64,000 nucleotides of DNA from Flavobacterium sp. UBA6135 (GCF_002428305.1 NZ_DIVJ01000005.1:54714-118713); one strand, 5' to 3'; positions 53,899-63,312 are shown, counted from the stretch's first letter. The notes: generated from the sequence alone by a model not told the origin. Program-made: numbers and translations.

Positions 53899-56800
53899 TT
53901 ATTACTTTTTTTCGATTAGATAAATAGTACACCACAGGAACAATAAAAATGTTCAATAAGGTTGAAGTCAATAAGCCACCTAAAATAACTTTCGCCATCG
54001 GACTTTGTATTTCATTTCCTGGCAAATCACTTGCGATAGCTAACGGAATCAAAGCCAATCCTGCGGTTAAGGCAGTCATTAAAATAGGACTTAATCTATC
54101 TTTTGAACCTTGAATGACGGTTTCATAAAGCGATAATCCTTCCTTTTCTAACGTTTCATAATGTGACACAAGTAGTATTCCATTACGAGTGGCAACACCA
54201 AACAAAGTAATAAAACCTATAATAGCAGGAATACTCAAAATACCGCTAGTGAAGTAAATACTAAAAACACCACCAATTAAAGCAAGAGGTAGATTTAGTA
54301 ATATGATAGAAGCAGTTTTAACCTTTTTAAATTCTTGATACAAGATTAAGAAAATGACCAATAACGAAATAAGTGAAGTAAGAATTAATGTTTTTGAGGC
54401 TTCGGCTTCGGCTTCAAATTGTCCACCATATTCGATATGATATTCTTCAGGTAATTTTACTTCTTCATCAATGATTTTCTGAATATCAGCGACAACACTT
54501 TTTTGGTCACGACCGGAAACGTTAGCAGAAACAACCGTTTTACGTTGTACATTTTCTCTGTTGATGGTATTGGGTCCTGAAGTACTTACAATATCCGCAA
54601 CATAATACAAGGGTATTTTTTTTCCGTCGTAGGTGTCAATCAAAGCATTTTTGATATGCTCAATTTTGCCTTTGTTGGCATCGTCAAAACGAAGTATCAA
54701 ATCAAAAGTTTTATTGCCTTCATAGATTTCAGATACTTTTTCGCCTGCAAAAGCGACATCAACAAATTGATTGAACTGACCAATGGTAATTCCGTATTGG
54801 TTCAAAATTTCACGTTTCGCTTTAATTTGAATTTGAGGAATTTCAACTTGCTGTTCCACACTCAAATCTACCAATCCGTCTATATGCTGAATTTTGGCTT
54901 TGATTTCATTGGAAAGTGTAAAGAGTATATTCAAATCATTCCCAAAAATTTTGATTGCAATATTGGCTCTAGTTCCCGACAACATATGGTCAATTCGATG
55001 ACCAATAGGTTGTCCGATAGTAATATTGGCTCCGGTAACTCCGGCTAATTTTTCACGAACAGCTGCCATAAATTCATCACGACTTCTGTCTTCAAGTGTA
55101 AAAGGGGCATCAATTTCGGCAGCGTTAACACCTTGAGCGTGTTCATCCAATTCTGCCCTTCCGGTTCTTCGGGTTGTGATTTTAATTTCAGGTACCGATA
55201 ATAATGCTTTTTCAACTTGTGTACCAATTTTGTTGCTTTCTTCTAAGGATATACCGGGTAAACTAAGAGCACTAATAACTAAGGAACCTTCGTTAAATTC
55301 TGGTAAAAAACTTCTCCCCAATTGGCTCATGACAAACAAAGAAATTAGAAACAAACAACCTGCAAAAATCAGCACCGCTTTTTTCATTTCCATAACTTTA
55401 TGCAATGTCTTGGAATAAACTTTTTGCAGACGCTCAACCAACCAACTTTCTTTATGCTGTTTTAAAAGCATCATATCATTAGTCAATAAGTAACTTGCTA
55501 AAACAGGTGTAAGCGTTATGGAAACGATTAACGAAGCAAACAAGGCAACGATAAAAGCTATGCCAAGTGGTGCTAATAATTTACCTTCCATTCCGGATAA
55601 AAAGAATAAGGGCAAAAAGGCAACAATAATAATAAAGGTGGCATTAATTATAGAACTTCTGATTTCAAACGAACCATCAAAAATGACGGTTATTTTATCA
55701 TGCTGTGCTGCTTTTGGTTTGCGTGCATTTTCTTTGAGTCGTTTAAAAACGTTTTCCACATCAATAATAGCATCATCTACCAAGTCGCCAATAGCAATTG
55801 CCATACCTCCCAAACTCATAGTATTGATTGTAAAACCAAGATATTTTAGAGTAATTATGGCTACAAGTAAGGAAATCGGAATGGCCAACATCGAAATAAA
55901 GGTAGCTCGCCAATTCATCAAGAATAAAAATAAAATGATGATGACAAAAGCTGTTCCTTCCAATAATGTTTTTTGAATATTACTGATGGAAGCATTAATA
56001 AAATCGGCCTGACGGAAAATTTTGGTATTAATTTTTACATCATTTGGTAAATTCTTTTGAATGTCAGCTATCGAAGCATCAATGATTTCAGTCAACTCCA
56101 ACGTATTGGTTGAAGGTTGCTTCATTACTGTCATAATCACCGCCGGCTCGCCATTTAACGAACCATCGCCAATTTTTAAGGAAGCACCAATCTTTATTTC
56201 AGCAACATCTTCAATTTTAATTGGATTTCCGTTCAGCATTTTAATAACTGACTTGCTCAAAGCTTCAATTTCGTTGGTTCTACCAATACCTTTAACGATG
56301 TATTCGTTATTGTATTCATTCATAAAACCACCCGACGAATTCCCATTGGCTTCTTCACTTGCTTTTAGCAATTCATTAAGTGAAACATTATAATAGTTCA
56401 TCTTTTGAGGAGAAGCTAATATTTGATATTGCTTGTATTCTCCACCAATAACCACTACTTGCGAAATACCACCAGTAGCTAATAATCTTGGTCTAATAGT
56501 CCAATCGGCAATGGTTCTCAAATCAATTTGAGAAGTTTTATCAGCGGTTACACTGATCAACATAATTTCTCCCATGATTGAAGATTGTGGACCCATTGTG
56601 GGGTTTCCAACTCCTTGTGGTAGTTTTTCAGCAACCGCAGTTATTTTCTCATTTACAATTTGTCGTGCTTTATAAATATCGGTGTCCCATTCAAACTCAA
56701 CCCATACAATAGATATTCCGGCAGAGGAAGAGGAACGAACACGCCTCACATTAGTTGCACCATTTACGGAGGTTTCAATAGGAAATGTAACCAACTTTTC

Positions 56801-56983
56801 TACTTCTTCAGGAGCCATTCCGTGAGCTTCAGTTAGCACAACTACCGTTGGAGCAGTCAAATCCGGAAAGACATCTACTTCCATTTTGAAAGCAATTATG
56901 CTGCCAAAAATCAGCAGTAAAACCGATGCTACAACTACAAAAAATCGATTGTGTAGTGAAAATTTTATTATTCTATTTAGCAT
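53888..56983 (-). CDS. CusA/CzcA-family heavy-metal RND efflux pump
   Basis: The 1031-residue inner-membrane proton antiporter has twelve membrane helices and two periplasmic loops. The HME-family layout is clear (FSLHNRFFVVVASVLLLIFG, PDLTAPTVVVLTEAHGMAPEEVE, GFMNEYNNEYIVKGIGRT, GSLVISALSLPGISLEES). The membrane helix 4 signature reads GMAIAIGDLVDDAIIDVEN (near residue 400). This differs from CzcA-type DFG...DGA...VEN and from CusA-type VDAA..MIEN, so the metal cannot be assigned with certainty. The pump works with the adaptor and TolC protein of the same operon. Confidence 0.92.
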   Translation of the reverse strand: MLNRIIKFSLHNRFFVVVASVLLLIFGSIIAFKMEVDVFPDLTAPTVVVLTEAHGMAPEEVEKLVTFPIETSVNGATNVRRVRSSSSAGISIVWVEFEWDTDIYKARQIVNEKITAVAEKLPQGVGNPTMGPQSSIMGEIMLISVTADKTSQIDLRTIADWTIRPRLLATGGISQVVVIGGEYKQYQILASPQKMNYYNVSLNELLKASEEANGNSSGGFMNEYNNEYIVKGIGRTNEIEALSKSVIKMLNGNPIKIEDVAEIKIGASLKIGDGSLNGEPAVIMTVMKQPSTNTLELTEIIDASIADIQKNLPNDVKINTKIFRQADFINASISNIQKTLLEGTAFVIIILFLFLMNWRATFISMLAIPISLLVAIITLKYLGFTINTMSLGGMAIAIGDLVDDAIIDVENVFKRLKENARKPKAAQHDKITVIFDGSFEIRSSIINATFIIIVAFLPLFFLSGMEGKLLAPLGIAFIVALFASLIVSITLTPVLASYLLTNDMMLLKQHKESWLVERLQKVYSKTLHKVMEMKKAVLIFAGCLFLISLFVMSQLGRSFLPEFNEGSLVISALSLPGISLEESNKIGTQVEKALLSVPEIKITTRRTGRAELDEHAQGVNAAEIDAPFTLEDRSRDEFMAAVREKLAGVTGANITIGQPIGHRIDHMLSGTRANIAIKIFGNDLNILFTLSNEIKAKIQHIDGLVDLSVEQQVEIPQIQIKAKREILNQYGITIGQFNQFVDVAFAGEKVSEIYEGNKTFDLILRFDDANKGKIEHIKNALIDTYDGKKIPLYYVADIVSTSGPNTINRENVQRKTVVSANVSGRDQKSVVADIQKIIDEEVKLPEEYHIEYGGQFEAEAEASKTLILTSLISLLVIFLILYQEFKKVKTASIILLNLPLALIGGVFSIYFTSGILSIPAIIGFITLFGVATRNGILLVSHYETLEKEGLSLYETVIQGSKDRLSPILMTALTAGLALIPLAIASDLPGNEIQSPMAKVILGGLLTSTLLNIFIVPVVYYLSNRKKVINEN

Positions 56984-57003
56984 TTATGGAATTTTGAATT
57001 ATA

Positions 57004-57054
57004 AATGTTGAATTTTGAATTAAATAAATAATTCACAATTTAAAATTCAACATT
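57004..57054. repeat. Inverted repeat between the four-helix-bundle gene and the RND gene
   Basis: AATGTTGAATTTTGAATT (57004-57021) pairs with AATTTAAAATTCAACATT (57037-57054), 17 of 18 bases. A further GAATTTTGAATT lies at 56989-57000. The other side of the four-helix-bundle gene has AATTCAAAATTCAAAATT (57424-57441), the reverse complement of the same unit. Confidence 0.75.
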
Positions 57055-57062
57055 CAACATTG

Positions 57063-57410
57063 TTAATTTTTTTGAGATGATTTGACTATTGCCGTAAGAA
57101 TATTGATGAGTTGATCAACATCATCAATTAATTTTGAATAGTCTAAATCTACTAATTTACTTCTATCAAGCAATTGCAACCAATATTTTGTCTCTCTTGC
57201 TTCTTTTGAAGAAATTGACATTTTTGCTGTAAAATCTTTTTTAGATATTGCCGCAGTTGCTTCCTGAACATTTGCACCGATACTTGTTCCACTTCGTAAT
57301 AATTGTTTGGAGATCACAAATTCTTTTTGTTCAGCCAATTGTTTATAAAGCTCAATGATTACCAATGCAAAATCAAAAGACTTAGTTACTATAATATTTT
57401 CTTTTTTCAT
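57063..57410 (-). CDS. Four-helix-bundle protein (S23/Avd-like) inside the efflux operon
   Basis: The frame is open from a TTG at 57437, but the ATG at 57410 (MKKENIIVTKSFDFALVIIEL) is the better start (115 residues). The sequence is the four-helix-bundle family first known from 23S rRNA intervening sequences: KSFDFALVIIELYKQL, VISKQLLRSGTSIGANVQEA, KDFTAKMSISSKEARETKYWLQLL, DDVDQLINILTAIVKS. Such proteins form pentameric barrels and bind nucleic acid in the Avd case. It lies between the adaptor and RND genes, same strand, with repeats on both sides. No rRNA and no reverse transcriptase are present. Confidence 0.88.
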   Translation of the reverse strand: MKKENIIVTKSFDFALVIIELYKQLAEQKEFVISKQLLRSGTSIGANVQEATAAISKKDFTAKMSISSKEARETKYWLQLLDRSKLVDLDYSKLIDDVDQLINILTAIVKSSQKN

Positions 57411-57442
57411 ACTTTCAATTAATAATTCAAAATTCAAAATTT

Positions 57443-58939
57443 CTAATGTTCGTGTCCGTGAGCTGGCAAAGCACCTGAAGCACTTGATAATTTAATTTGA
57501 TAACCTCCTTTGGTAACAACTCTTTCATTTTCGGTTATTCCTGCTACAATTTGTACATTCAAACCATCACTTGCACCTACTTTCACCTCTCTTTTTTCGA
57601 AACTTTCGCCACCTGTTTGTACATACACATAAAAAATGCCTTGCTCTTCAATTAGAGAGGAAACCGGAACTACTAAAGCATCTGCAATAGTTGAAGATTT
57701 TAGATAAATCTCAATTATCGAACCCGAAACCAACTGCCCATCATTATCAATTTCAAAAGTTACAGGAATAAAAGGAGTGGATGCAGAGGCACTTTTACCA
57801 TAAGAAACAAGGCTTCCATTTAATGCAGTTGTAGTGTAAACCACATCGCTTTGAGGTGTTTTAAAATTAGCCGATGTAATACTTGATAACCTACTAAAAT
57901 AGTTTTGAGAGACGTTAGCTTGAACTAATAATCTTTTGTTTTTTGAAATCGTAGCCAATGGTGCTCCGGAGGGTACATATTGTCCTTCGGTGACCAATAC
58001 ATTTTTTACAAAACCCGACATTGGAGCCAGCACATTCTGGCCTTTAGAACTGTAATTTTTTGAAATCGTATGGTAAGCAGTTTGTGCATTATCAAATTGC
58101 AACTTGACTTGTTGGTGCTCTCTTTCTGAAACAATTTTATCTGCAACCAGTGATTTTGAACGTTCATAATCTGATTTTGCTTTAAGATAATTGGCTCTGG
58201 CATCTTTTACAGAGGCATCAATATTGTTTTCAGCCATATCACCACCGCTAATGGTAAAAAGTGAGCTTCCTGAATTGATAGCAGCACCTACAATCGTGCT
58301 TTTACCGGAAAAAAGAACAACCCCACTTGCTTTAGCGGTAACAATCACTTCGTCACCCGGAGCAGAAAGAATTTGACCACTTGTTTTAATGATGTCATTA
58401 AATGTTTGTTTCTTAACTGCTTGATTGGCAAATTCCACTTTCCAAGCTTGTTCCTTCGAATACGAAATAGCAGTACTTTCAGCGTGTGGAGGTTGATTAG
58501 CGAAAGCTGTCTTTTCATCCGGGTAAACCACAACCTTTTCAATCGTGATTTTATCGGTAAAATCTTTGGCTACAATGTCAAAAATCAATGTTCCCGTTCC
58601 TGCGGTTTTCGGACTTAGAGCCAAGCGAAAGATACCCGGGGAACTCGGAGTGTCAATGGCGTTTTTAATGCCCTTATCACCAACTACTAAGCTGACCGTT
58701 ATTTTAGCATCCGTTAAAGCCCTAAAGTTTTCACCTAAAACGGTAAAGTGAGCCGCAAACTTTGACGTTTCACCCACAATTAAAGGTTTAAATTCAACAA
58801 ATAATTCTGAATTCTCAGTGTAAAGTGTATGTGACAAAGGTTCTAGTGCAGTACTTTCTTTAGCCGCTTCTTTGTTGTTGCAACTGGTTAATCCGCTAAC
58901 GAATAAACCAAGTAACAGTATTTTATTTATTATTTTCAT
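57443..58939 (-). CDS. RND efflux periplasmic adaptor (membrane-fusion lipoprotein)
   Basis: The 498-residue protein has a lipoprotein signal (MKIINKILLLGLFVSGLTSC), an N-terminal extra beta domain (about 35-140: HFTVLGENFRALTDAKITVSL) and the HlyD/CusB-type order of lipoyl half-motifs, helical hairpin (DARANYLKAKSDYERSKSLV), and beta-barrel (VFVAPMSGFVKNVLVTEGQYVPSG-like). The C-terminus ends in a histidine-rich tail (AHGHEH) that could bind metal. It is the membrane-fusion link between the RND pump and the TolC protein. Confidence 0.9.
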   Translation of the reverse strand: MKIINKILLLGLFVSGLTSCNNKEAAKESTALEPLSHTLYTENSELFVEFKPLIVGETSKFAAHFTVLGENFRALTDAKITVSLVVGDKGIKNAIDTPSSPGIFRLALSPKTAGTGTLIFDIVAKDFTDKITIEKVVVYPDEKTAFANQPPHAESTAISYSKEQAWKVEFANQAVKKQTFNDIIKTSGQILSAPGDEVIVTAKASGVVLFSGKSTIVGAAINSGSSLFTISGGDMAENNIDASVKDARANYLKAKSDYERSKSLVADKIVSEREHQQVKLQFDNAQTAYHTISKNYSSKGQNVLAPMSGFVKNVLVTEGQYVPSGAPLATISKNKRLLVQANVSQNYFSRLSSITSANFKTPQSDVVYTTTALNGSLVSYGKSASASTPFIPVTFEIDNDGQLVSGSIIEIYLKSSTIADALVVPVSSLIEEQGIFYVYVQTGGESFEKREVKVGASDGLNVQIVAGITENERVVTKGGYQIKLSSASGALPAHGHEH

Positions 58940-58994
58940 ATAAAGTAAAAAGTAATTTGATGCCTATAATAATAAATTATAGACATCAAATTGA

Positions 58995-59312
58995 TTAATG
59001 TTTGTGGTCTTCACCATTTTCATGTTGATGATCGTGAGCCTCATTTTTCGCCACACTATCTTTCCCAACGGTAAATTCCTCTTGTGAAGCAGCAGCTGCT
59101 TCATGTTCATGATGATGTTCTTCACCGTCCACATGTTGGTGCGTTCCATCGGTGTGATCATGTCCGTGTTCTTCATTTTTTTTACATGCAGTAAGTAGCA
59201 TACCTACAACTGCCATAGAAAGCAATGCTTTTCTACTCCTGCTTTTAAGATTTAGTTTTTGGAATTGCTTTACCGGGTCGCTAACGCTCGGGTCGTGAAT
59301 CGTTGATTTCAT
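58995..59312 (-). CDS. Small histidine-rich lipoprotein
   Basis: The frame is open to 59369, but MKSTIHDPS at 59312 is the more likely start (105 residues). The signal is unusual, with about 28 residues before the hydrophobic core, which ends LLTAC, a lipobox. The mature part is dominated by His, Glu and Asp (GHDHTDGTHQHVDGEEHHHE, later DHQHENGEDHKH). It should be a metal-binding envelope protein, possibly passing Zn2+, Co2+, Ni2+ or Cu+ to the adaptor encoded 55 bases downstream. The metal is not readable from sequence. Confidence 0.7.
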   Translation of the reverse strand: MKSTIHDPSVSDPVKQFQKLNLKSRSRKALLSMAVVGMLLTACKKNEEHGHDHTDGTHQHVDGEEHHHEHEAAAASQEEFTVGKDSVAKNEAHDHQHENGEDHKH

Positions 59313-59400
59313 TGATTTAGTTTTTAAAATTAGTATATATGAAAATGACTTACAGCCCATAATAGGCAATAAGTGTCTTGTAATTCAAATAATGAATAGT

Positions 59401-59805
59401 TTAACTAAAGAGTGTGGGCGGACCACGAAAGTGTAAAGAATGTAAATGAGGAGAAATAAAAATCAGCGGTTCTTTTTTGTAAAGTGCTTCTTTTTTATTG
59501 TATAAAGTAAGAGATAATGTATAGGTGGTATAATTTTCTATTACCAATATATCACTAGGAACTTTTTCATTGATTTTACTAACTTCTTCTACCTGAGTAG
59601 TAGAAAAAGCATCAGCAGCGTGATTAAAATGGGAGAAAAAATGTGAAATCCCCTTCTCAGCAGAATGTTCTTCATCATGGTGATGATGGTGCGTTCCATT
59701 ATGATGGTGATGATCTGTTTCGTGGGTATGCGGAAATAAGCTATGTCCTAATTGTATAAAACAAGCTAAAAAAAGAAATGCTATTTGTACTGATTTCTTC
59801 TGCAT
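59401..59805 (-). CDS. Histidine-rich exported protein heading the metal-efflux operon
   Basis: The 134-residue protein has a signal peptide (MQKKSVQIAFLFLACFIQLGHS). A dense His cluster follows at about residues 26-47 (HTHETDHHHH, then NGTHHHHHDEEH), then a less biased C-terminal half of about 80 residues with no known fold. It is first in the operon: His-rich protein, His-rich lipoprotein, adaptor, four-helix bundle, RND pump, TolC. Likely a periplasmic metal buffer or sensor; inferred from composition and neighbours. Confidence 0.7.
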   Translation of the reverse strand: MQKKSVQIAFLFLACFIQLGHSLFPHTHETDHHHHNGTHHHHHDEEHSAEKGISHFFSHFNHAADAFSTTQVEEVSKINEKVPSDILVIENYTTYTLSLTLYNKKEALYKKEPLIFISPHLHSLHFRGPPTLFS

Positions 59806-60338
59806 AATAACAAAAATAGCATATTTTTACTTAGTATCTATACAACTATCATAAAATTAATAACTATTAAGAAATCAAGGCTTTAATTAATGAAAAATAA
59901 AGCTATTTTATACTACGTAGTTAATGAATTTTAAATGGAAACCACACCGATGAAGTCCGAAAATAGTTAGACCCTTTCTTAGGTAAAATCCTCAATCCAA
60001 ACGTCAAAGAGCCGTAGGCTCGACCCATATTGTAGGGATGGGTTTTAACCCATCCACAAAATAGAATCCATGACAAAATGTAGCTTTCAACCTGTCCATT
60101 TTTAAATCCATTTCATAAGGATCTGTTCTAACCAAACGTCAAAGAGCCGTAGGTTCGACCCATATTGTAGGGATGGGTTTTAACCCGTCCAAAACATAGA
60201 AACCATAACAATTATTATCCCCAATCAAATCCATCTTCCATGTATGGATTTTAAACCCGCCAATTTTCGACACAATGACAATTATCATTTCGTAAACAAT
60301 ATAAAATCAGTAACTTACAATTTAATAAATTGTATTCC
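59806..60338. other. 533-base gene-free region upstream of the efflux operon and P-type ATPase
   Basis: This divergent intergenic region contains two copies of a 59-bp element and must also hold both promoters. No open frame of interest, no terminator and no full TTG/TAnnTTTG promoter is evident; TAACTTAC shortly before the ATPase start is only a weak -7 candidate. Confidence 0.6.
59997..60190. repeat. Two 59-bp direct repeats with internal palindrome, 135 bp apart
   Basis: Copy 1 (59997-60055) and copy 2 (60132-60190) differ at two bases only. Each contains AAAGAGCCGTAGG-(C/T)-TCGACCCATATTG and ends with GGATGGGTTTTAACCC(A/G)TCC, a hairpin of TTAA-centred arms. The similarity continues weakly (AATAGAATCCATGACAA against CATAGAAACCATAACAA), so the unit may be an imperfect tandem of about 135 bp; a third degenerate fragment (TGGATTTTAAACCCGCC) is at about 60243-60259. 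Confidence 0.85.
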
Positions 60339-63038
60339 ATGAAAGCCTATCAAAAAACCATTCCTGAATTATTTGAATTTTTTCAAACCTCCCAAAAAAA
60401 TGGTCTTTCTGAAAGCGACATTCCCAAAAGGCAACAAGAATATGGGAAAAACGAAATTCAGGAAACCGGAGGCAGAACTTGGTGGATGCTTTTTTTAAAA
60501 CAGTTCAAGAGCACCTTAATTCTGATTTTGTTTATGGCCGCTTTAATTTCATGGTTTACCGGACATGAAGTAGATACCTATGTAATCTTGGCGGTTATAC
60601 TAATCAATACATTAATTGGGTTTTTACAAGAATGGAAAGCAGAAAAAGCAGTAGCTTCCTTAAAATCCTATCTTAAAACAGCGGCCAAAGTCATTCGTGA
60701 TGGTGAGAAAAAAACCATTCCTGCAGCAGAACTTGTGCCGGGTGATATTATCATTCTAGAAGAAGGAGATAGCATACCGGCAGATGCACGACTTTATTTA
60801 GCCAAAAACCTCAGAGCGATTGAAGCTCCACTTACCGGAGAATCTTTACCCGTGAATAAATCGGCAATTGACCTACCGGATGAATTACCCTTAGCCGATC
60901 GGAAAAATACAGTCTATAAAGGTACCTTTATTTCGGGAGGATACGGGAGAGCCATTGTGACCGGAACCGGAATGAAGACTGCTTTAGGAGAGATTGCCCA
61001 TTCATTAGATTCCATCAAACACGGTCTGACTAATTTTCAAAAGAAGACCAACGAACTGGCGAAACAAATGGGACTTATTGCGATAATCAGTGCGTTGACC
61101 TTGTTTTCTGTCGCCTACTTTATCCGTAAGCAAAACTTGGATGAAACACTAATGATTGCCATTGCCGCTTTGGTTTCTTCGATACCGGAAGGACTGCCGG
61201 CGGTACTTGCCATAGTGCTAGCTATTGGAGCTCACAATATGAGTAAGCAAAATGCTATTGTTCGCGAATTTAGTGCCACGGAAACCCTTGGAGCCGTTAC
61301 CACCATTATTACAGACAAAACAGGAACACTCACTCAAAACACATTAACGGTTAGAAAAGTGATGATTCCGGGTGAAATCCCTTGGGAGATAAGTGGTGAA
61401 GGTTGGTCGCCTATCGGAAACTTTCATCGTGAAGGAAATATTACTGAAATAGAAAACCAACCCGTTTTAGAAGCATTGCTCCAAGTGGCTGCTTTTAGCA
61501 ATAACAGCGATATTCATCATGATATTGAAAGTGACTCTTATGTATTGTTAGGCGACCCCACAGAAGGAGCTTTATTGGCATTAGCTCGCAAAGGAGGAGT
61601 GCTCCCCGCAAAGCAAACCCAACGTGTTAAGATAGACGATCTGCCTTTTAGTGCTACCCTAAAAATGCGTGCTACGCTAGTTCAAAATGGGGATGTAAAA
61701 GAAATTTTTGTGATTGGTGCTCCTGAAAAAATAGTGGATGCTTGTACACACATGGCTCATAAAAATAATACGATCCCATTTGAAGCAGCAGCAAAAGATG
61801 ACATTAGAAAACAAATCGAGCATTGGTCCGGAGATGCCATGCGTGTAATTGCATTAGCTAAAAAAGAAACCACAAGTAATCATGACCACCTAAAAGACCA
61901 TGACTTGACGGAACTCACTTTTCTGGGAATAGCCGGAATGATAGACCCACCTCGCCCGGATGTAAAAGAAGCAGTAGATGCGTGTCACAAAGCCGGAATT
62001 AGAGTAATAATGGCAACGGGTGACCACATCAACACCGGTATTGCTATTGCAAAAGCCACTCACATTATTACTGAAGAAGGTAATTCCTCCCACTTGGGTT
62101 TAACAGAAACCCAACTCCTTCAATTGGATGAAAAAGAGTTTGAAAAAGCCATCATGGAAACCCGTGTTTTTGCTCGACTAACCCCACAAATGAAGTTGAG
62201 AATAGCCACCACATTACAAGCAAAAGGAGAATTGATTGCTATGACCGGTGATGGCGTAAATGATGCTCCTGCTCTCAAAAAAGCAGATGTAGGAGTGGCT
62301 ATGGGAATTATGGGAACCGATGTAGCCCGTGATGCCGCTCAAGTGGTACTTGCAGATGATAATTTTTCTACGATTGTAAAAGCGATTGAAGAAGGTCGGG
62401 TAGTTTTTAATAATGTTAGACAAACCAGTTTCTTTTTACTCACTACCAACTTTTCGGAAATCGTTACGTTGTTGTCAGCTATTTTTATGGGATTGCCCAT
62501 TCCATTAACAGCTACGCAAATCTTGTGGTTAAACTTAGTTACCGACGGAACTTGTACGACCACTATGGCCACTGAAAAAGGACACGGCGATGAATTGGAA
62601 CAAGCTCCTGTGAATCCCAAAGAGAAAATCTTAAACAAAAGTGTGGTGCCTTTTTTAATTATTAATGCTATTTTAATGGCGACGTTGGCATTAAGTGTTT
62701 TTAAATATTACCTACCGGAAGGAATCGAAAAAGCGAGAACTGCCGCTTTTGTAGTAATGGCTTTTAGTCAATTGTTTAATATGTTTAACATGCGATCCTT
62801 ACGCCACTCGGCTTTTACCATTGGTCTATTCTCAAATAAATGGGTAAATGTTGGTTTGATTGCCTCGGTAATCATCCAAGTTATGATTATTGACATCCCT
62901 TTCTTTGAAGATTTATTTCAATTTGATCCAATTTCTTTTACAGAATTTGTAGTGTTTGCCGCTTTATCCTCTTTGATACTCTGGATGGGCGAATTATATA
63001 AATTTTTGTATCACATTCGATATAATAAAAAAATGTAA
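60339..63038 (+). CDS. Ca2+-type cation-translocating P-type ATPase
   Basis: The frame is open from a TTG at 60330; the ATG at 60339 is preferred (899 residues). The P2-type layout is complete: cation-ATPase N-terminal domain, actuator loop with LTGESLPV, helix 4 PEGLPAVLAI, phosphorylation site DKTGTLTQN near residue 330, hinge GDGVNDAPALKKADVGVAMG, and helix 6 LNLVTDG. The PEGLP and NxxTDG residues are those that bind Ca2+ (or Mn2+) in SERCA-type pumps and do not match heavy-metal CPx pumps. It is beside, but divergent from, the heavy-metal operon, so joint regulation is only a possibility. Confidence 0.9.
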   Translation: MKAYQKTIPELFEFFQTSQKNGLSESDIPKRQQEYGKNEIQETGGRTWWMLFLKQFKSTLILILFMAALISWFTGHEVDTYVILAVILINTLIGFLQEWKAEKAVASLKSYLKTAAKVIRDGEKKTIPAAELVPGDIIILEEGDSIPADARLYLAKNLRAIEAPLTGESLPVNKSAIDLPDELPLADRKNTVYKGTFISGGYGRAIVTGTGMKTALGEIAHSLDSIKHGLTNFQKKTNELAKQMGLIAIISALTLFSVAYFIRKQNLDETLMIAIAALVSSIPEGLPAVLAIVLAIGAHNMSKQNAIVREFSATETLGAVTTIITDKTGTLTQNTLTVRKVMIPGEIPWEISGEGWSPIGNFHREGNITEIENQPVLEALLQVAAFSNNSDIHHDIESDSYVLLGDPTEGALLALARKGGVLPAKQTQRVKIDDLPFSATLKMRATLVQNGDVKEIFVIGAPEKIVDACTHMAHKNNTIPFEAAAKDDIRKQIEHWSGDAMRVIALAKKETTSNHDHLKDHDLTELTFLGIAGMIDPPRPDVKEAVDACHKAGIRVIMATGDHINTGIAIAKATHIITEEGNSSHLGLTETQLLQLDEKEFEKAIMETRVFARLTPQMKLRIATTLQAKGELIAMTGDGVNDAPALKKADVGVAMGIMGTDVARDAAQVVLADDNFSTIVKAIEEGRVVFNNVRQTSFFLLTTNFSEIVTLLSAIFMGLPIPLTATQILWLNLVTDGTCTTTMATEKGHGDELEQAPVNPKEKILNKSVVPFLIINAILMATLALSVFKYYLPEGIEKARTAAFVVMAFSQLFNMFNMRSLRHSAFTIGLFSNKWVNVGLIASVIIQVMIIDIPFFEDLFQFDPISFTEFVVFAALSSLILWMGELYKFLYHIRYNKKM

Positions 63039-63247
63039 ATAAAATACTTAGAAAACTTTCGTTTGAACTATTGTATTTGACAACATCGTTCAACGTAAAA
63101 AAAATGAATGCTAATTAGAGTCAACCGTGTATTGAAGTTGTTGTAATGTTTTTAAAAGTAAATTTGAATTACCCTTTGTAGGTAAAATCAAAAAAATACC
63201 ACATAATACCATGAAAACATTGAGATAAAAGTGGTTTTACTAGCAAT

Positions 63248-63288
63248 AAAAAATCCCTTTAAATCGATTAAGACTCAAAGGGATTTAT
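63248..63288 (-). terminator. Terminator shared by the T9SS remnant and possibly the ATPase gene
   Basis: AAATCCCTTT / AAAGGGATTT arms with a 17-base loop. On the minus strand a run of six T follows, placing it after the T9SS remnant at 63313. The sequence from 63039 to 63247 shows no gene or other clear signal. Confidence 0.75.
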
Positions 63289-63312
63289 TAAATTAAAAGT
63301 AGTAAAGGAAAC

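Noticed and set aside
55518..55976. 152-residue plus-strand open frame inside the RND gene
   Set aside because: Antisense shadow of membrane-segment codons of the pump; no independent evidence for a gene.
57063..57410. rRNA intervening-sequence ORF or diversity-generating retroelement accessory gene
   Set aside because: The protein family fits, but no rRNA, reverse transcriptase or variable-repeat target is in the window.
59997..60190. CRISPR array
   Set aside because: Only two copies, a 76-bp interval, strong internal palindrome, and no cas genes nearby.
60339..63038. Heavy-metal CPx-type ATPase working with the neighbouring efflux operon
   Set aside because: It has PEGLP in helix 4 and no CPC/CPx or N-terminal metal-binding domain; the residues fit Ca2+-type pumps.
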